Positions 15,272 to 23,198 of a DNA stretch of 64,000 bases are shown in pieces; within the stretch, counting starts at the first letter, position 1; every line of letters starts with the position of its first letter. The stretch is taken from positions 14,400 to 78,399 of the forward strand of contig CAVZEM010000002.1 of NCBI GenBank assembly GCA_963774305.1, given 5' to 3'. Source of the DNA: DASUPK01 sp963774305 (GTDB lineage Bacteria > Actinomycetota > Thermoleophilia > Solirubrobacterales > 70-9). Made by a program: the position numbers and the translations under genes. The notes beneath the pieces were generated by a model. That model worked only from the letters and a program-made list of their open reading frames with translations. It was not told the origin of the DNA and made no database searches.

Positions 15272-16792
15272 ATGGGGACCGCCCGAACCGCTACGAATAC
15301 CGGCCCCGTGCGCGGCCTCGATGCAACCGTCCATTCAGGCGGCCGCCTGACCTCGCGATCGACCTGGGCCCTGATCGGCGCCCTGATCGCGCTCGTCGGC
15401 GCGCTCGCCCTCTGCCTGGACCGTTTCCACAACGGTGACTTCTATCTGTCGTTGACCAGCGGCCGCTTCATCGCCCAGCATGGCTTCGCCACGCATGATC
15501 CGTTCGCGACGGTCTCGCAGGGGGGCACCTGGCTGAATCAGCAGTGGCTCTCGGAGCTCGCCTTCTTCCGGATCTCCGAGGTCTTCGGCCCGACCGGGTT
15601 GACGGTGCTCTACGCCGCGCTGATCACCGCTCCCCTGGCACTCCTGCTCTGGCTCTGCCGGCGCAAGGGCTGGCGGATGCTGGTCGCGGTAGCCGCGTTC
15701 TACTTCCCCGGCGTCCTGGCGGTGGTCCATCCCCGGGCGGCCGGGTTCACCGTGCTGATCTTCACGCTGCTGGTGACGCTGCTCGTGGTGCTCTGGGGTC
15801 GCGGCAGTGGAAAAGCCGGTGAGCGACAAGGCTGGTGGGCTCCCCTCGCGATCCTGGTGCTGTTCGCGCTCTGGGCGAACCTGCACGGCGGCTTCATCGC
15901 GGGGTTCCTGCTCCTGGGACTGGCGACCGTGGGCCTGGCGATCGATCGCTGGCGCGGCATCCCCGGATCCGTGCCGCTCTCCCGCGTGGCCATCCTGGGC
16001 CTCGTCGCGATCCTGGCCGCGGCCATTGTCACGGTGGCGACCCCGCTCGGCGCGGCGATCTGGGCGTACCTGCTGAGCTTCCAGAACCAGGCCATCTCGC
16101 TGGCGAGCACGGAGTGGGAGTCGGCCTTCAGCTCGCCGCTCGCCGTGGTCTATCTGTCCCTGGCGACCTGCTTCGCCGCCTGGATGTGGGTGCGCTCGCC
16201 GCAGCCTCGCCGGGCCACCACCCTGCTGGTGACGGCGGGCTTCCTCGTCTTCGCCGGGTACTCGGTGCGGAACATCGTCTTCATCGGCCCGATCCTCGCC
16301 CTGCAGGTCGCCTGGACGGCGCCGAACCGAGGCCCCACGCCACTGCGGGGCCCGGTCGCGCTGTTCGGCGCGGCCGCGGCGGCCGCGGCGCTCGTCTGGG
16401 CCGTGTTCCTCGGTCCCGCCCGCGACGATCCGACGCTCGGCTTCCCGGTCGCCGACTACGCGATCGCGCATCCGCCCAAGCACGGGCGCATCGTCACCTA
16501 TGCCGGGGTGGGCTCCTACATCAATTGGCGCTCGCCGGGAACGCCGGTGGTTCTGAACGGGTGGCTCGAGCAGTACACGCCGCAGGAGCTGCGAGACAAC
16601 TACGGCGTCCTGCGCGCCTGGACCTCGGACCTTCCCGGCGCGCTGCGCCGCATCCACGCGGGCGCGGTGATCACCCACGTGCACTCCGCCATAAGCCGGC
16701 TGGAGGCGGCGGGCTTCAGGCCGGAGTTCACGTCCGCGGACGGGACCTACCTGGTCCGCGTGCCGCAGCACGCGAAGCTGAGCAGGCCTTAA
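15272..16792 (+). CDS. Polytopic membrane protein, GT-C-like
   Basis: The 506-residue protein has about ten transmembrane helices. An early extracytoplasmic loop contains GDFYLSLTSGRFIAQHG and GGTWLNQQWLSELAFF. The acidic and aromatic first loop, multiple helices and a soluble C-terminal domain resemble GT-C-fold glycosyltransferases or oligosaccharide-linked membrane proteins. No clear D-x-D is seen, so enzymatic activity is uncertain. A mannosyltransferase-like gene follows 27 bases later and the two probably form an operon. Confidence 0.6.
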   Translation: MGTARTATNTGPVRGLDATVHSGGRLTSRSTWALIGALIALVGALALCLDRFHNGDFYLSLTSGRFIAQHGFATHDPFATVSQGGTWLNQQWLSELAFFRISEVFGPTGLTVLYAALITAPLALLLWLCRRKGWRMLVAVAAFYFPGVLAVVHPRAAGFTVLIFTLLVTLLVVLWGRGSGKAGERQGWWAPLAILVLFALWANLHGGFIAGFLLLGLATVGLAIDRWRGIPGSVPLSRVAILGLVAILAAAIVTVATPLGAAIWAYLLSFQNQAISLASTEWESAFSSPLAVVYLSLATCFAAWMWVRSPQPRRATTLLVTAGFLVFAGYSVRNIVFIGPILALQVAWTAPNRGPTPLRGPVALFGAAAAAAALVWAVFLGPARDDPTLGFPVADYAIAHPPKHGRIVTYAGVGSYINWRSPGTPVVLNGWLEQYTPQELRDNYGVLRAWTSDLPGALRRIHAGAVITHVHSAISRLEAAGFRPEFTSADGTYLVRVPQHAKLSRP

Positions 16793-16819
16793 GGGTCCGC
16801 TCTACCATCTCGCGCGCCG

Positions 16820-18172
16820 ATGGAGTCGCTCCCCGGAACCGCTGATTCGGCGATCGAGCCGGCTGCCGTCGCCCCGCCCGGGGTCCCGTCGCTGCCGAGG
16901 GTCAGGGCTGGCCACCGGACCCTGATCGCCAACTCGTTCCTCGGCGGGATGATCGTCTCCGCCTTCCTGATGGCGGCCGGTGCTGCGGCCAAGCATTACG
17001 GGCCGACGCTGCACATCCACCACGGGCTGCCGACCTCGATCCGCGGGCCGCTCCACGGGATCGGGCTGTCGCTGAGCGGCACCGAGTTCGCGGTCGTCTT
17101 CATCGTGCTCGGCGTCTGCTACCTCGGCGTGCTGTTGTTCGCGGATTCGGTGCGGTTCCGGGTCGGCGTCGGAGCGATCGTCGCCCTGCACCTGATCTTC
17201 CTGATCGCGCCGCCGCTTCTCTCCAGCGACATCTTCAACTACGTCGGGTACGCGCGGCTCGACGCGGTTCACCACCTGAATCCCTATGTACATCCCCTGT
17301 CGGCCGCTCCGACAGATCCCTCCTACATATACGTGGGCTGGCCGCTCAATACGACGGCCTACGGGCCGCTCTTCACGGTCGCGACCCTGCCGCTCGGCTG
17401 GGTCAGCTTCACGGACGCGATCTGGCTGCTCAAGCTCGCCTCCGCCGTCGCCAGCCTTGCCTGCGTCGCGCTCGTCTGGCTGTGCGCGACGCGGCTGGGT
17501 CGGCCCGCGCTGCCGGCCGCGCTGTTCTTCGGGCTGAACCCCATCCTGCTCGCCTACGCGGTGGGGGGCGGGCACAACGACCTGCTCATGCTGGTCGCCG
17601 CGCTCGGCGGCATCTACATGCTGCTGGCCGGCCGGGAGACCGGGATGGCGGCGCTGGTCGTCGCCGTGGCGGTGAAGAGCTCGTCGGTGGTGCTGCTCCC
17701 GTTCGCGCTGCTCGGGTCGAGGCGACCGTGGAAGGCGATCCTCTGGGGGGTGCTGACGGCGGCAGTGCTCGGCGTGGTCACGCTGCTCGCCTTCGGGACC
17801 CACATCTCCAGCCTCCTGCACGTGCTCCAGCACGACGCGCGCCTGGAGACGCCGAACGACATCCCGGGAGTGATCAATGACGTCTTCGGCCTCGGCATCA
17901 CGACCCACACGCTGGGCCGGATCGGGATGCTGATCCTCCTGCCGACGATCGCGCTGCTGCTGGTGCGCGTCTATCGAGGTGGCGACTGGCTCGAGAACGC
18001 CGGCTGGGCGACGTGCGCGGTGCTGGTGACTACCACCTGGTTCCTGCCCTGGTACCTGATCTGGTTCCTGCCGCTGGCGGCGCTCGCCGTCCGGCCGTAC
18101 CAGCGCTTCACGGGGCTGGCCCTGACCGCGCTGGCGATCGGGCTACAGCTGCCGTTGATCTTCGGGCACTAG
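16820..18172 (+). CDS. GT-C family (GT87/MptA-like) mannosyltransferase homologue
   Basis: The 450-residue protein has about twelve hydrophobic segments. The region FNYVGYARLDAVHHLNPYVH, then GWPLNTTAYGPLF and LNPILLAYAVGGGHNDLLML, matches the polyprenol-phosphate-mannose-dependent alpha-1,6-mannosyltransferase group (MptA/MptB, DUF2029). These use decaprenyl-phosphomannose on the outer face of the membrane. The acidic Y-A-R-L-D loop is the likely catalytic region. The mature substrate is not identifiable; the GH76 gene nearby suggests an alpha-1,6-mannan. Confidence 0.75.
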   Translation: MESLPGTADSAIEPAAVAPPGVPSLPRVRAGHRTLIANSFLGGMIVSAFLMAAGAAAKHYGPTLHIHHGLPTSIRGPLHGIGLSLSGTEFAVVFIVLGVCYLGVLLFADSVRFRVGVGAIVALHLIFLIAPPLLSSDIFNYVGYARLDAVHHLNPYVHPLSAAPTDPSYIYVGWPLNTTAYGPLFTVATLPLGWVSFTDAIWLLKLASAVASLACVALVWLCATRLGRPALPAALFFGLNPILLAYAVGGGHNDLLMLVAALGGIYMLLAGRETGMAALVVAVAVKSSSVVLLPFALLGSRRPWKAILWGVLTAAVLGVVTLLAFGTHISSLLHVLQHDARLETPNDIPGVINDVFGLGITTHTLGRIGMLILLPTIALLLVRVYRGGDWLENAGWATCAVLVTTTWFLPWYLIWFLPLAALAVRPYQRFTGLALTALAIGLQLPLIFGH

Positions 18173-18173
18173 G

Positions 18174-18211
18174 GACGGCTTCGCCATCAGATCGCGGCCA
18201 GAAGCGGCCGC
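18174..18211 (+). repeat. Dispersed 38-bp intergenic repeat, copy 2
   Basis: This copy has one mismatch to copy 1 over 38 bases (AGAAG for ACAAG). Its right end touches the stop codon of the SHOCT gene. With copy 3 it brackets that gene in direct orientation. Confidence 0.75.
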
Positions 18212-18798
18212 TACTGGTTGAGGATCTTGGCCTTCTCGGCCTCGAACTCGGCCTCGGTGAGCGCGCCCGACTCCTTCAGCTTGGCGAGCTTCTCAAGCTG
18301 CTCGACCGGATCGGCCTGAGGCTGGGCCGGGGCGGGAGGGGTCATGCCGGGGACCTGTCCCATTCCCGGCATCTGGCCCATGCCGCCCTGCATCCCCGCG
18401 GCCTGCGCACGCATCTGCTGCGCTTGCTCCATCAGCTGGCCGATCTGGCTCGGATCGACGCCCGCGGCCGAGAACGCGGCCGATTGCTGAGCCTCGGGTG
18501 AGTAGTCGACGATGATCTTGTCGTGGTCATTCGGGTCGTAGAGCACCGGGATCGTCTGACCGGCGCTCGGGACCGCGAGCTGGGGAAAGCTGAAGCGCTT
18601 CTTGACTTCGAACTCGGGCTCATCGTCCGGCTGGACGCGCAGACGGGCCTTGAGGGCGAGCTCGGTGTTGGAGATCACGCCCTCAGCGCCGCGGGTCACC
18701 GCCATGCCCTTCTCGGCGATCTCGACGACGATGGCGTTCGCTCGCTTACCGCTCTCGTCCAGCTCCTTCTTCAGCTTCTTCGACGGCTTACCCAGCAT
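18211..18798 (-). CDS. SHOCT-domain protein
   Basis: The 195-residue protein ends in VEQLEKLAKLKESGALTEAE, the short C-terminal SHOCT motif usually found at the ends of membrane or regulatory proteins. The N-terminal 100 residues form a beta-rich module with VLYDPNDHDKIIVDYS, like DUF3592-type domains but without membrane helices. A methionine- and glutamine-rich linker (QMPGMGQVPGM) joins them. AAGGAGAGACC precedes the ATG. The role is unknown; SHOCT is thought to mediate oligomerisation. Confidence 0.75.
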   Translation of the reverse strand: MLGKPSKKLKKELDESGKRANAIVVEIAEKGMAVTRGAEGVISNTELALKARLRVQPDDEPEFEVKKRFSFPQLAVPSAGQTIPVLYDPNDHDKIIVDYSPEAQQSAAFSAAGVDPSQIGQLMEQAQQMRAQAAGMQGGMGQMPGMGQVPGMTPPAPAQPQADPVEQLEKLAKLKESGALTEAEFEAEKAKILNQ

Positions 18799-18874
18799 TG
18801 GTCTCTCCTTGTCGAGGCAGGGGAGCTGACCCTACCGCGCGGTTTGGCCACGCGATAGGGGATCTCAACGGGTT

Positions 18875-18942
18875 GACGGCTTCGCCATCAGATCGCGGCC
18901 ACGAGCGCCGCCCAGCTCTAGTCGCGGCGGCATTGCCGCCGC
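18875..18942 (+). repeat. Dispersed repeat copy 3 with adjoining hairpin
   Basis: Bases 18875-18911 repeat copies 1 and 2 with small differences. They are followed, as in copy 1, by a CTAGTCGC-like core and a strong hairpin (GCGGCGGC-ATT-GCCGCCGC, 18924-18942). The element fills much of the gap 18799-19059, which has no coding signal. Confidence 0.7.
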
Positions 18943-19047
18943 TCCAGTGTGCTGCGGCCTGGTGGGCCCGCGCAAGTAATCCTCAAACACGCCGGCTAAC
19001 CCGACTATCTCGCTAAGGAAATTCAACAAATTCGGTGGAGATCGGGG

Positions 19048-19059
19048 TATAACCAGGCC
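19048..19059 (+). promoter_or_regulatory. Leaderless -10 box for the sulfotransferase gene
   Basis: TATAAC (19048-19053) is followed by exactly six bases and then the GTG start at 19060. No Shine-Dalgarno is present. Confidence 0.55.
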
Positions 19060-19986
19060 GTGCGCCCGACTCGCAGCTACCTGGTCTGTGCCACGCCGCG
19101 GAGCGGCAGCACGCTCGTCTGCCAGGCGCTGAAGGAGACGGGGGTGGCCGGGCGGCCCGAGGAGTACTTCGAGGCGCTCGAGCACAGCGGCCGGCCGCGG
19201 CGCCCGGAGGAGTACTTCAACGGCGTCGAGGACCCCGCGATCCTCAACCAGCTGCAGAGGAGAGGAGTCTCGGACGAGCCGTTGCCGCGCTCACCGCTCT
19301 GGAGCCGGACCGCGTACGACCGGTACCTGGAGTGGGCGCTGGAGCAGGGGACGACCGACAACGGGGTGTTCGGCGCGAAGCTGATGTGGGGGTACCTGGG
19401 CGACTTCGTCGGCCTGCTGCGGAACATCCCCGAGTACCGGGATCTCCCGCTGGCGAAGCTCCTGCCCACCGTCTTTCCCGGCCTCACCTTCGTGCGGGTG
19501 GTGCGAGCGAACAAGGTTCGCCAGGCGGTCTCGCTGTGGAAGGCGGTTCAGACGGCCACCTGGCGGCAGGAGGGCGAGAACGATCCGTTCGCCGGCGTCC
19601 CGGAGGACAGCGACATCCCTCCCTACAAGAGCTTCCTCGACGAGCATCTGCCGGCGCTGCGCTTCAACTTCAATGCGATCTCGCACCTGCTGAGCCAGAT
19701 CCTTCGCGACGAGGCACGCTGGGACGCCTTCTTCGAACACGTGCGGATCAAGCCGGTGCTCGTCCTCTACGAGAACTTCGCCGCCGACTACGAGACCAGC
19801 ACGCTGAACGTGCTGGACCGGCTCGAGCTGGCGCCGCCGGAGGGCTTCAAGGTCGAGCCGCGGATGCGCAGCCAGAGCGACGGGCTCAACGACGACTGGG
19901 CCCGCCGCTACTCCGAGCTCAGGCTGGGCACGGAATTCGATCTGGTGCCGAGCGTGCCAGACCCCGTCCAGCCGCCGGTCCGATAA
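19060..19986 (+). CDS. Stf0-type sulfotransferase
   Basis: The 308-residue protein starts with SYLVCATPRSGSTLVCQAL, the 5'-phosphosulfate-binding loop of PAPS sulfotransferases. AGRPEEYFEAL and FVRVVRANKVRQAVSLWKAV follow, the 3'-phosphate-binding segment of the Stf0 (trehalose 2-sulfotransferase) group. It transfers sulfate from PAPS to a carbohydrate or similar acceptor in the cytoplasm. The stop overlaps the start of the following sulfatase, so sulfate addition and removal appear genetically coupled. The acceptor is unknown. Confidence 0.88.
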   Translation: MRPTRSYLVCATPRSGSTLVCQALKETGVAGRPEEYFEALEHSGRPRRPEEYFNGVEDPAILNQLQRRGVSDEPLPRSPLWSRTAYDRYLEWALEQGTTDNGVFGAKLMWGYLGDFVGLLRNIPEYRDLPLAKLLPTVFPGLTFVRVVRANKVRQAVSLWKAVQTATWRQEGENDPFAGVPEDSDIPPYKSFLDEHLPALRFNFNAISHLLSQILRDEARWDAFFEHVRIKPVLVLYENFAADYETSTLNVLDRLELAPPEGFKVEPRMRSQSDGLNDDWARRYSELRLGTEFDLVPSVPDPVQPPVR

Positions 19987-20524
19987 TGGCCGGCATGGAC
20001 GGAGACCGCCCGACGAACATCCTCTACATCCACTCCCACGACACCGGGAGGCACGTGCAGCCCTACGGGTACCAGGTGCCGACGCCGAACATCCAGCATC
20101 TGGCGGACCAGGGGTTGCTGTTCCGCGAGGCCTTCTGCGCCTCCCCCACCTGCTCGGGGAGCCGAGCCTCGCTGCTCACGGGCCAGTACTGCCACAACAA
20201 CGGGATGCTCGGCCTGGCCCACCGCGGTTGGACGCTGAACGACTACGGGCAGCACCTCGTGCACCCGCTGAGCGAGGCGGGCTACCGCACGATCCTGGTC
20301 GGCGAGCAGCACATCTCGGTGGACCCGGCGGTGATCGGCTACGACGAGGTGATCCACGTCGACTCGAACCACGCCAGCGACGTGGCGCCGATCACCGGCA
20401 GGATGAGCGGCGCAGCCGAGCCCTGGTTCATGTCGGTCGGCTTCTTTGAGACGCACCGCGACTTCGCCGGCCGACGTCCGTGCGCGACTCCCTCTACTCG
20501 CTGCCGCCGGGGAACCTGCGACGC
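19986..20524 (+). pseudogene. Sulfatase, N-terminal part only (frameshifted and truncated)
   Basis: From ATG 19986 the frame encodes NILYIHSHDTGRHVQPYG (metal ligand aspartate) and PTCSGSRASLLTGQ, the formylglycine motif with CSGSR in place of the common CSPSR. It then runs through GLAHRGWTLNDYGQHL, a pattern like bacterial N-sulfoglucosamine sulfohydrolases. About one third of the usual 450-500 residues are present. Near 20472-20480 the reading shifts by one base (the expected VRDSLYSLPPGNL is in another frame). At about 20522 the sequence joins a lipase gene running the other way. It is therefore broken, by rearrangement or by assembly. Confidence 0.75.
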
Positions 20525-21031
20525 GAAGGCAATCCGGCATCAGGCTGCCCTCGGAGTGGCCCACGATGTCGACCTGCCCGGCACCCGTGGCGGCGCGGAC
20601 ACGGTCGACGAAGGCCGAGAGCTGCTCCGCGCTCTCCTCCATCGTCGTCAGGCCGCCGGGCTGGTTGCTCGCCAACCAGACCGACAACTGGCAGATCTCA
20701 CCCCTGCTCGCCAATCGCGGCTACTGCGTGTTCTCGCCCACCTACGGGACCAAGCCTGAGGTCTCGGTCCCCGGTTCAGGCCGTGGACCAGGACCACGGG
20801 GCGCGGGTGCGCGGCGGACGGGTGACACGACCAGTCGTTCGAGCCTGGCGGCGGCGAATCGGGATGCGCCCTCTGGGCGAGGATCCCTTGGCTGAAGTCG
20901 TAGTTGACCGGATAGGTCGCCGCGCTTGCCAGGGCGGGGGCCGCCAGCAGGGCGACGACGGCGATTGCCGCCGCGATGAGAGCTCTCGATACCCCCCGGA
21001 TCCCCATTGCCAGCGGCGAATCTACCGCCAT
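20524..21031 (-). pseudogene. Secreted alpha/beta lipase, 3'-truncated and internally rearranged
   Basis: The minus strand encodes a signal peptide (LIAAAIAVVALLAAPALASA), then PPGSNDWSCHPSAAHPRPVV, LVHG, and later GGLTTMEESAEQLSAFVDRV and VDIVGHSEGSLMP, the GxSxG nucleophile of lipase class 2-like enzymes. The segment expected between these (ANQTDNWQISPLLANRGYCV, FSPTYGTKPEV) is encoded on the plus strand at about 20667-20785, so it is inverted in place. After the nucleophile the gene stops abruptly at the sulfatase junction, losing the acid and histidine. ATG 21007 is an alternative start. Confidence 0.7.
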
Positions 21032-21042
21032 ATGATCGTTCG
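21031..21042 (+). promoter_or_regulatory. Leaderless -10 box for the WS/DGAT gene
   Basis: TATGAT (21031-21036) is followed by six bases and then ATG 21043. No ribosome binding site is visible. The box overlaps the upstream start of the divergent lipase gene. Confidence 0.5.
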
Positions 21043-22488
21043 ATGCGTCAGCTCACCAGCCTCGACGCGCAGTTCCTGGCTCTCGAGAGCTCGCACCAGA
21101 CGGGGCACGTCGCCGGGCTGACGATCCTCGACCCCTCGACCACGCCGAGCGGGGAGCTCACCTTCAAGGACATCAACGCGCTGATGGAGGAGCGGCTGCC
21201 GCTGCTGCCGCCGCTGCGCTGGCGGCTGGTCGAGGTTCCCTTCGGGCTCGACTATCCGTACTGGCTCGACGACCCCAACTTCGATCTCGACTTCCACGTC
21301 CGCGAGCTGGCGCTGCCGCCGGGAGCGGCGAAGGAGAAGCTCGCGGAGCAGGCGGCGCGGATCGCGGAGCGGCCGCTCGATCGCTCCCGCCCGCTCTGGG
21401 AGCTGTATCTGATCCACGGGCTCGAGGACGGTCACAAGGCGCTGCTCACCAAGATCCACCACTCGCTGATCGATGGGCTCTCCGGCGCGGAGATCATGGG
21501 CGTCCTCTTCGACCTCGCCCCCGAGGGCAGGGACCTGCCGGAGCCGAGTGAGAACGGGGCCGAGCGGCAGCCCACCGAGCTGGAGATGCTGACCCGCGGC
21601 CTGATGGGCTTCCCGCGGTATCCGCTGCGGATCCTGCGGTCCCTGCCGCGGGCGCTGCCGAACCTCGACGAGTCGCCGGTCTTCGCCGGGATCCCCGGCA
21701 CCGGAGTCGTGGCGAAGCTCGCCGACCGGCTCACGCGACCCTTCAGCAACCGCGAGAGCGGGGTGCTCGCGCACACCTCATACAAGGCCCCGAAGACCCG
21801 GTTCAACGGCCGGATCTCGCCGCACCGGCGCTTCGCCTTCGGCCAGCTCACCCTGGACGAGGTCAAGGAGGTCAAGAACAAGCACGGCGTCACGGTGAAC
21901 GACGTCGTCGTCTCGGTCTGCGCGGGGGCCGTGCGCAGCTGGCTGCTGGAGCACGATGATCTGCCGGCGGATCCGCTGGTCGTCCAGGTGCCCGTGTCGG
22001 TCCGGACGGACGAGCAGATGGGGACGTTCGGCAACCGGATCATGCTGATGAGCGCCCCCTTCTTCACCAACGAGCCTGACGCCGAGCGGCGGCTGGAGAA
22101 GACGCATCGAGCGCTGGCCGCGATGAAGGAGCACCACCGGGCCCTGCCGGCCGAGCTGCTGCAGGACACCAACCACTTCATCCCGCCGGCGGTCTTCGCG
22201 CGGGCGGCCCGGGCGACCTTCGCGATCTCTACCAGCGGCCCGGGGAGGCCGACCTGGAACCTGGTCGTCTCCAACGTGCCCGGGCCTCAGTTCCCGCTCT
22301 ACTGCGCGGGCGCCCGCCTGGTCGGGAACTATCCGGTCTCGGTGATCACCGACGGGATGGGGCTCAACATGACCGTGATGAGCTACTGCGGGAAGATGGA
22401 CTTCGGCATCGTCGCCGACCGCGATCAGATGCCGGACCTCTGGTCGATGCTGGACCGGCTGCGCGACTCGCTCGAGGAGCTCAAGTAA
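21043..22488 (+). CDS. Wax ester synthase / acyl-CoA:diacylglycerol acyltransferase
   Basis: The 481-residue protein begins RQLTSLDAQFLALESSHQTG, a family N-terminus. It carries the catalytic HHxxxDG as KIHHSLIDGLSG (about residues 140-150). The later blocks NDVVVSVCAGAVRSWL and GPGRPTWNLVVSNVPGPQ complete the WS/DGAT pattern. It esterifies diacylglycerol or fatty alcohols with acyl-CoA to make storage lipid at the membrane. ATG 21043 is chosen over 21007 because of the conserved N-terminus. The acyl-ACP thioesterase-like gene follows at 18 bases, probably in the same operon. Confidence 0.93.
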   Translation: MRQLTSLDAQFLALESSHQTGHVAGLTILDPSTTPSGELTFKDINALMEERLPLLPPLRWRLVEVPFGLDYPYWLDDPNFDLDFHVRELALPPGAAKEKLAEQAARIAERPLDRSRPLWELYLIHGLEDGHKALLTKIHHSLIDGLSGAEIMGVLFDLAPEGRDLPEPSENGAERQPTELEMLTRGLMGFPRYPLRILRSLPRALPNLDESPVFAGIPGTGVVAKLADRLTRPFSNRESGVLAHTSYKAPKTRFNGRISPHRRFAFGQLTLDEVKEVKNKHGVTVNDVVVSVCAGAVRSWLLEHDDLPADPLVVQVPVSVRTDEQMGTFGNRIMLMSAPFFTNEPDAERRLEKTHRALAAMKEHHRALPAELLQDTNHFIPPAVFARAARATFAISTSGPGRPTWNLVVSNVPGPQFPLYCAGARLVGNYPVSVITDGMGLNMTVMSYCGKMDFGIVADRDQMPDLWSMLDRLRDSLEELK

Positions 22489-22505
22489 CGAACCTGACGG
22501 AGATC

Positions 22506-23198
22506 GTGCCGGATCCCGAGAGGGGCAGGGCATACGAGCAGGCGATGCGGCCCGGCGTCGCCGACGCGAATGCGGCCGGTCGGTGCCGCCTCGACGCCAT
22601 GGCCCGGTGGCTTCAGGACGTCGCCTACGCGGACCTGATCGAGGCAGGCTTCGAGGGCCGCGGAGCCTGGATCGTCCGCCGGACGCGGATCCAAGTCGAG
22701 GCGTTCCCGCGCTTCGGCGAGGAGCTCGAGTTGCGCACCTTCTGCAGCGGCATCGGCCGGTTCTCCGCCGAGCGGCGGACCTCGATCAGGGGCGAGGCCG
22801 CCGTGGTCGAGACGGTCTCACTCTGGGTCTGCCTCGATCCCGAGCGGGGCAGGCCGATGCGGTTCCCGGAGGACTTCATCGCCGCGTTTGAAGAGAGCGC
22901 AGGGGGTCGGGACGCCAAGGCGCGAACGCGTCACCCGGATCCGCCCGCGGATGCGGAGCGGTCGGCCTGGCACTTCCGGGCATCCGAGATGGACCCGGCG
23001 GGCCACATCAACAACTCGCACTACTGGGTGCCGCTCGAGGAGGAGCTGTCCGGTGGCCCCGAGCCCGAGTCGATCGACGCGGAGATCGAGTACCGGGATC
23101 CGGCGATGACTGGCGACGTCGCCGTGCTTCGCCAGGGCTCCTCGATGTGGATCGCCGGCGACGAGGGTGTCGTTCACGCCTCGCTGCTGCGCGCCTAG
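22506..23198 (+). CDS. Acyl-ACP thioesterase-like protein (double hot-dog)
   Basis: The 230-residue protein reads as two hot-dog folds. The first has VADANAAGRCRLDAMARWLQ, DVAYADLIEAG and WIVRRTRIQVEAFPRFGEEL. The second begins WHFRASEMDPAGHINNSHYW, with the HINNxxY segment conserved in FatA/FatB-type thioesterases. It probably releases fatty acids from ACP or CoA. Placed directly after WS/DGAT it may adjust the acyl supply for lipid storage. It starts at GTG and overlaps the convergent hydrolase by four bases. Confidence 0.8.
   Translation: MPDPERGRAYEQAMRPGVADANAAGRCRLDAMARWLQDVAYADLIEAGFEGRGAWIVRRTRIQVEAFPRFGEELELRTFCSGIGRFSAERRTSIRGEAAVVETVSLWVCLDPERGRPMRFPEDFIAAFEESAGGRDAKARTRHPDPPADAERSAWHFRASEMDPAGHINNSHYWVPLEEELSGGPEPESIDAEIEYRDPAMTGDVAVLRQGSSMWIAGDEGVVHASLLRA

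Noticed and set aside
14608..18911. A CRISPR array
   Set aside because: The three repeat copies are 0.7 and 3.6 kb apart with genes between them and no regular spacers.
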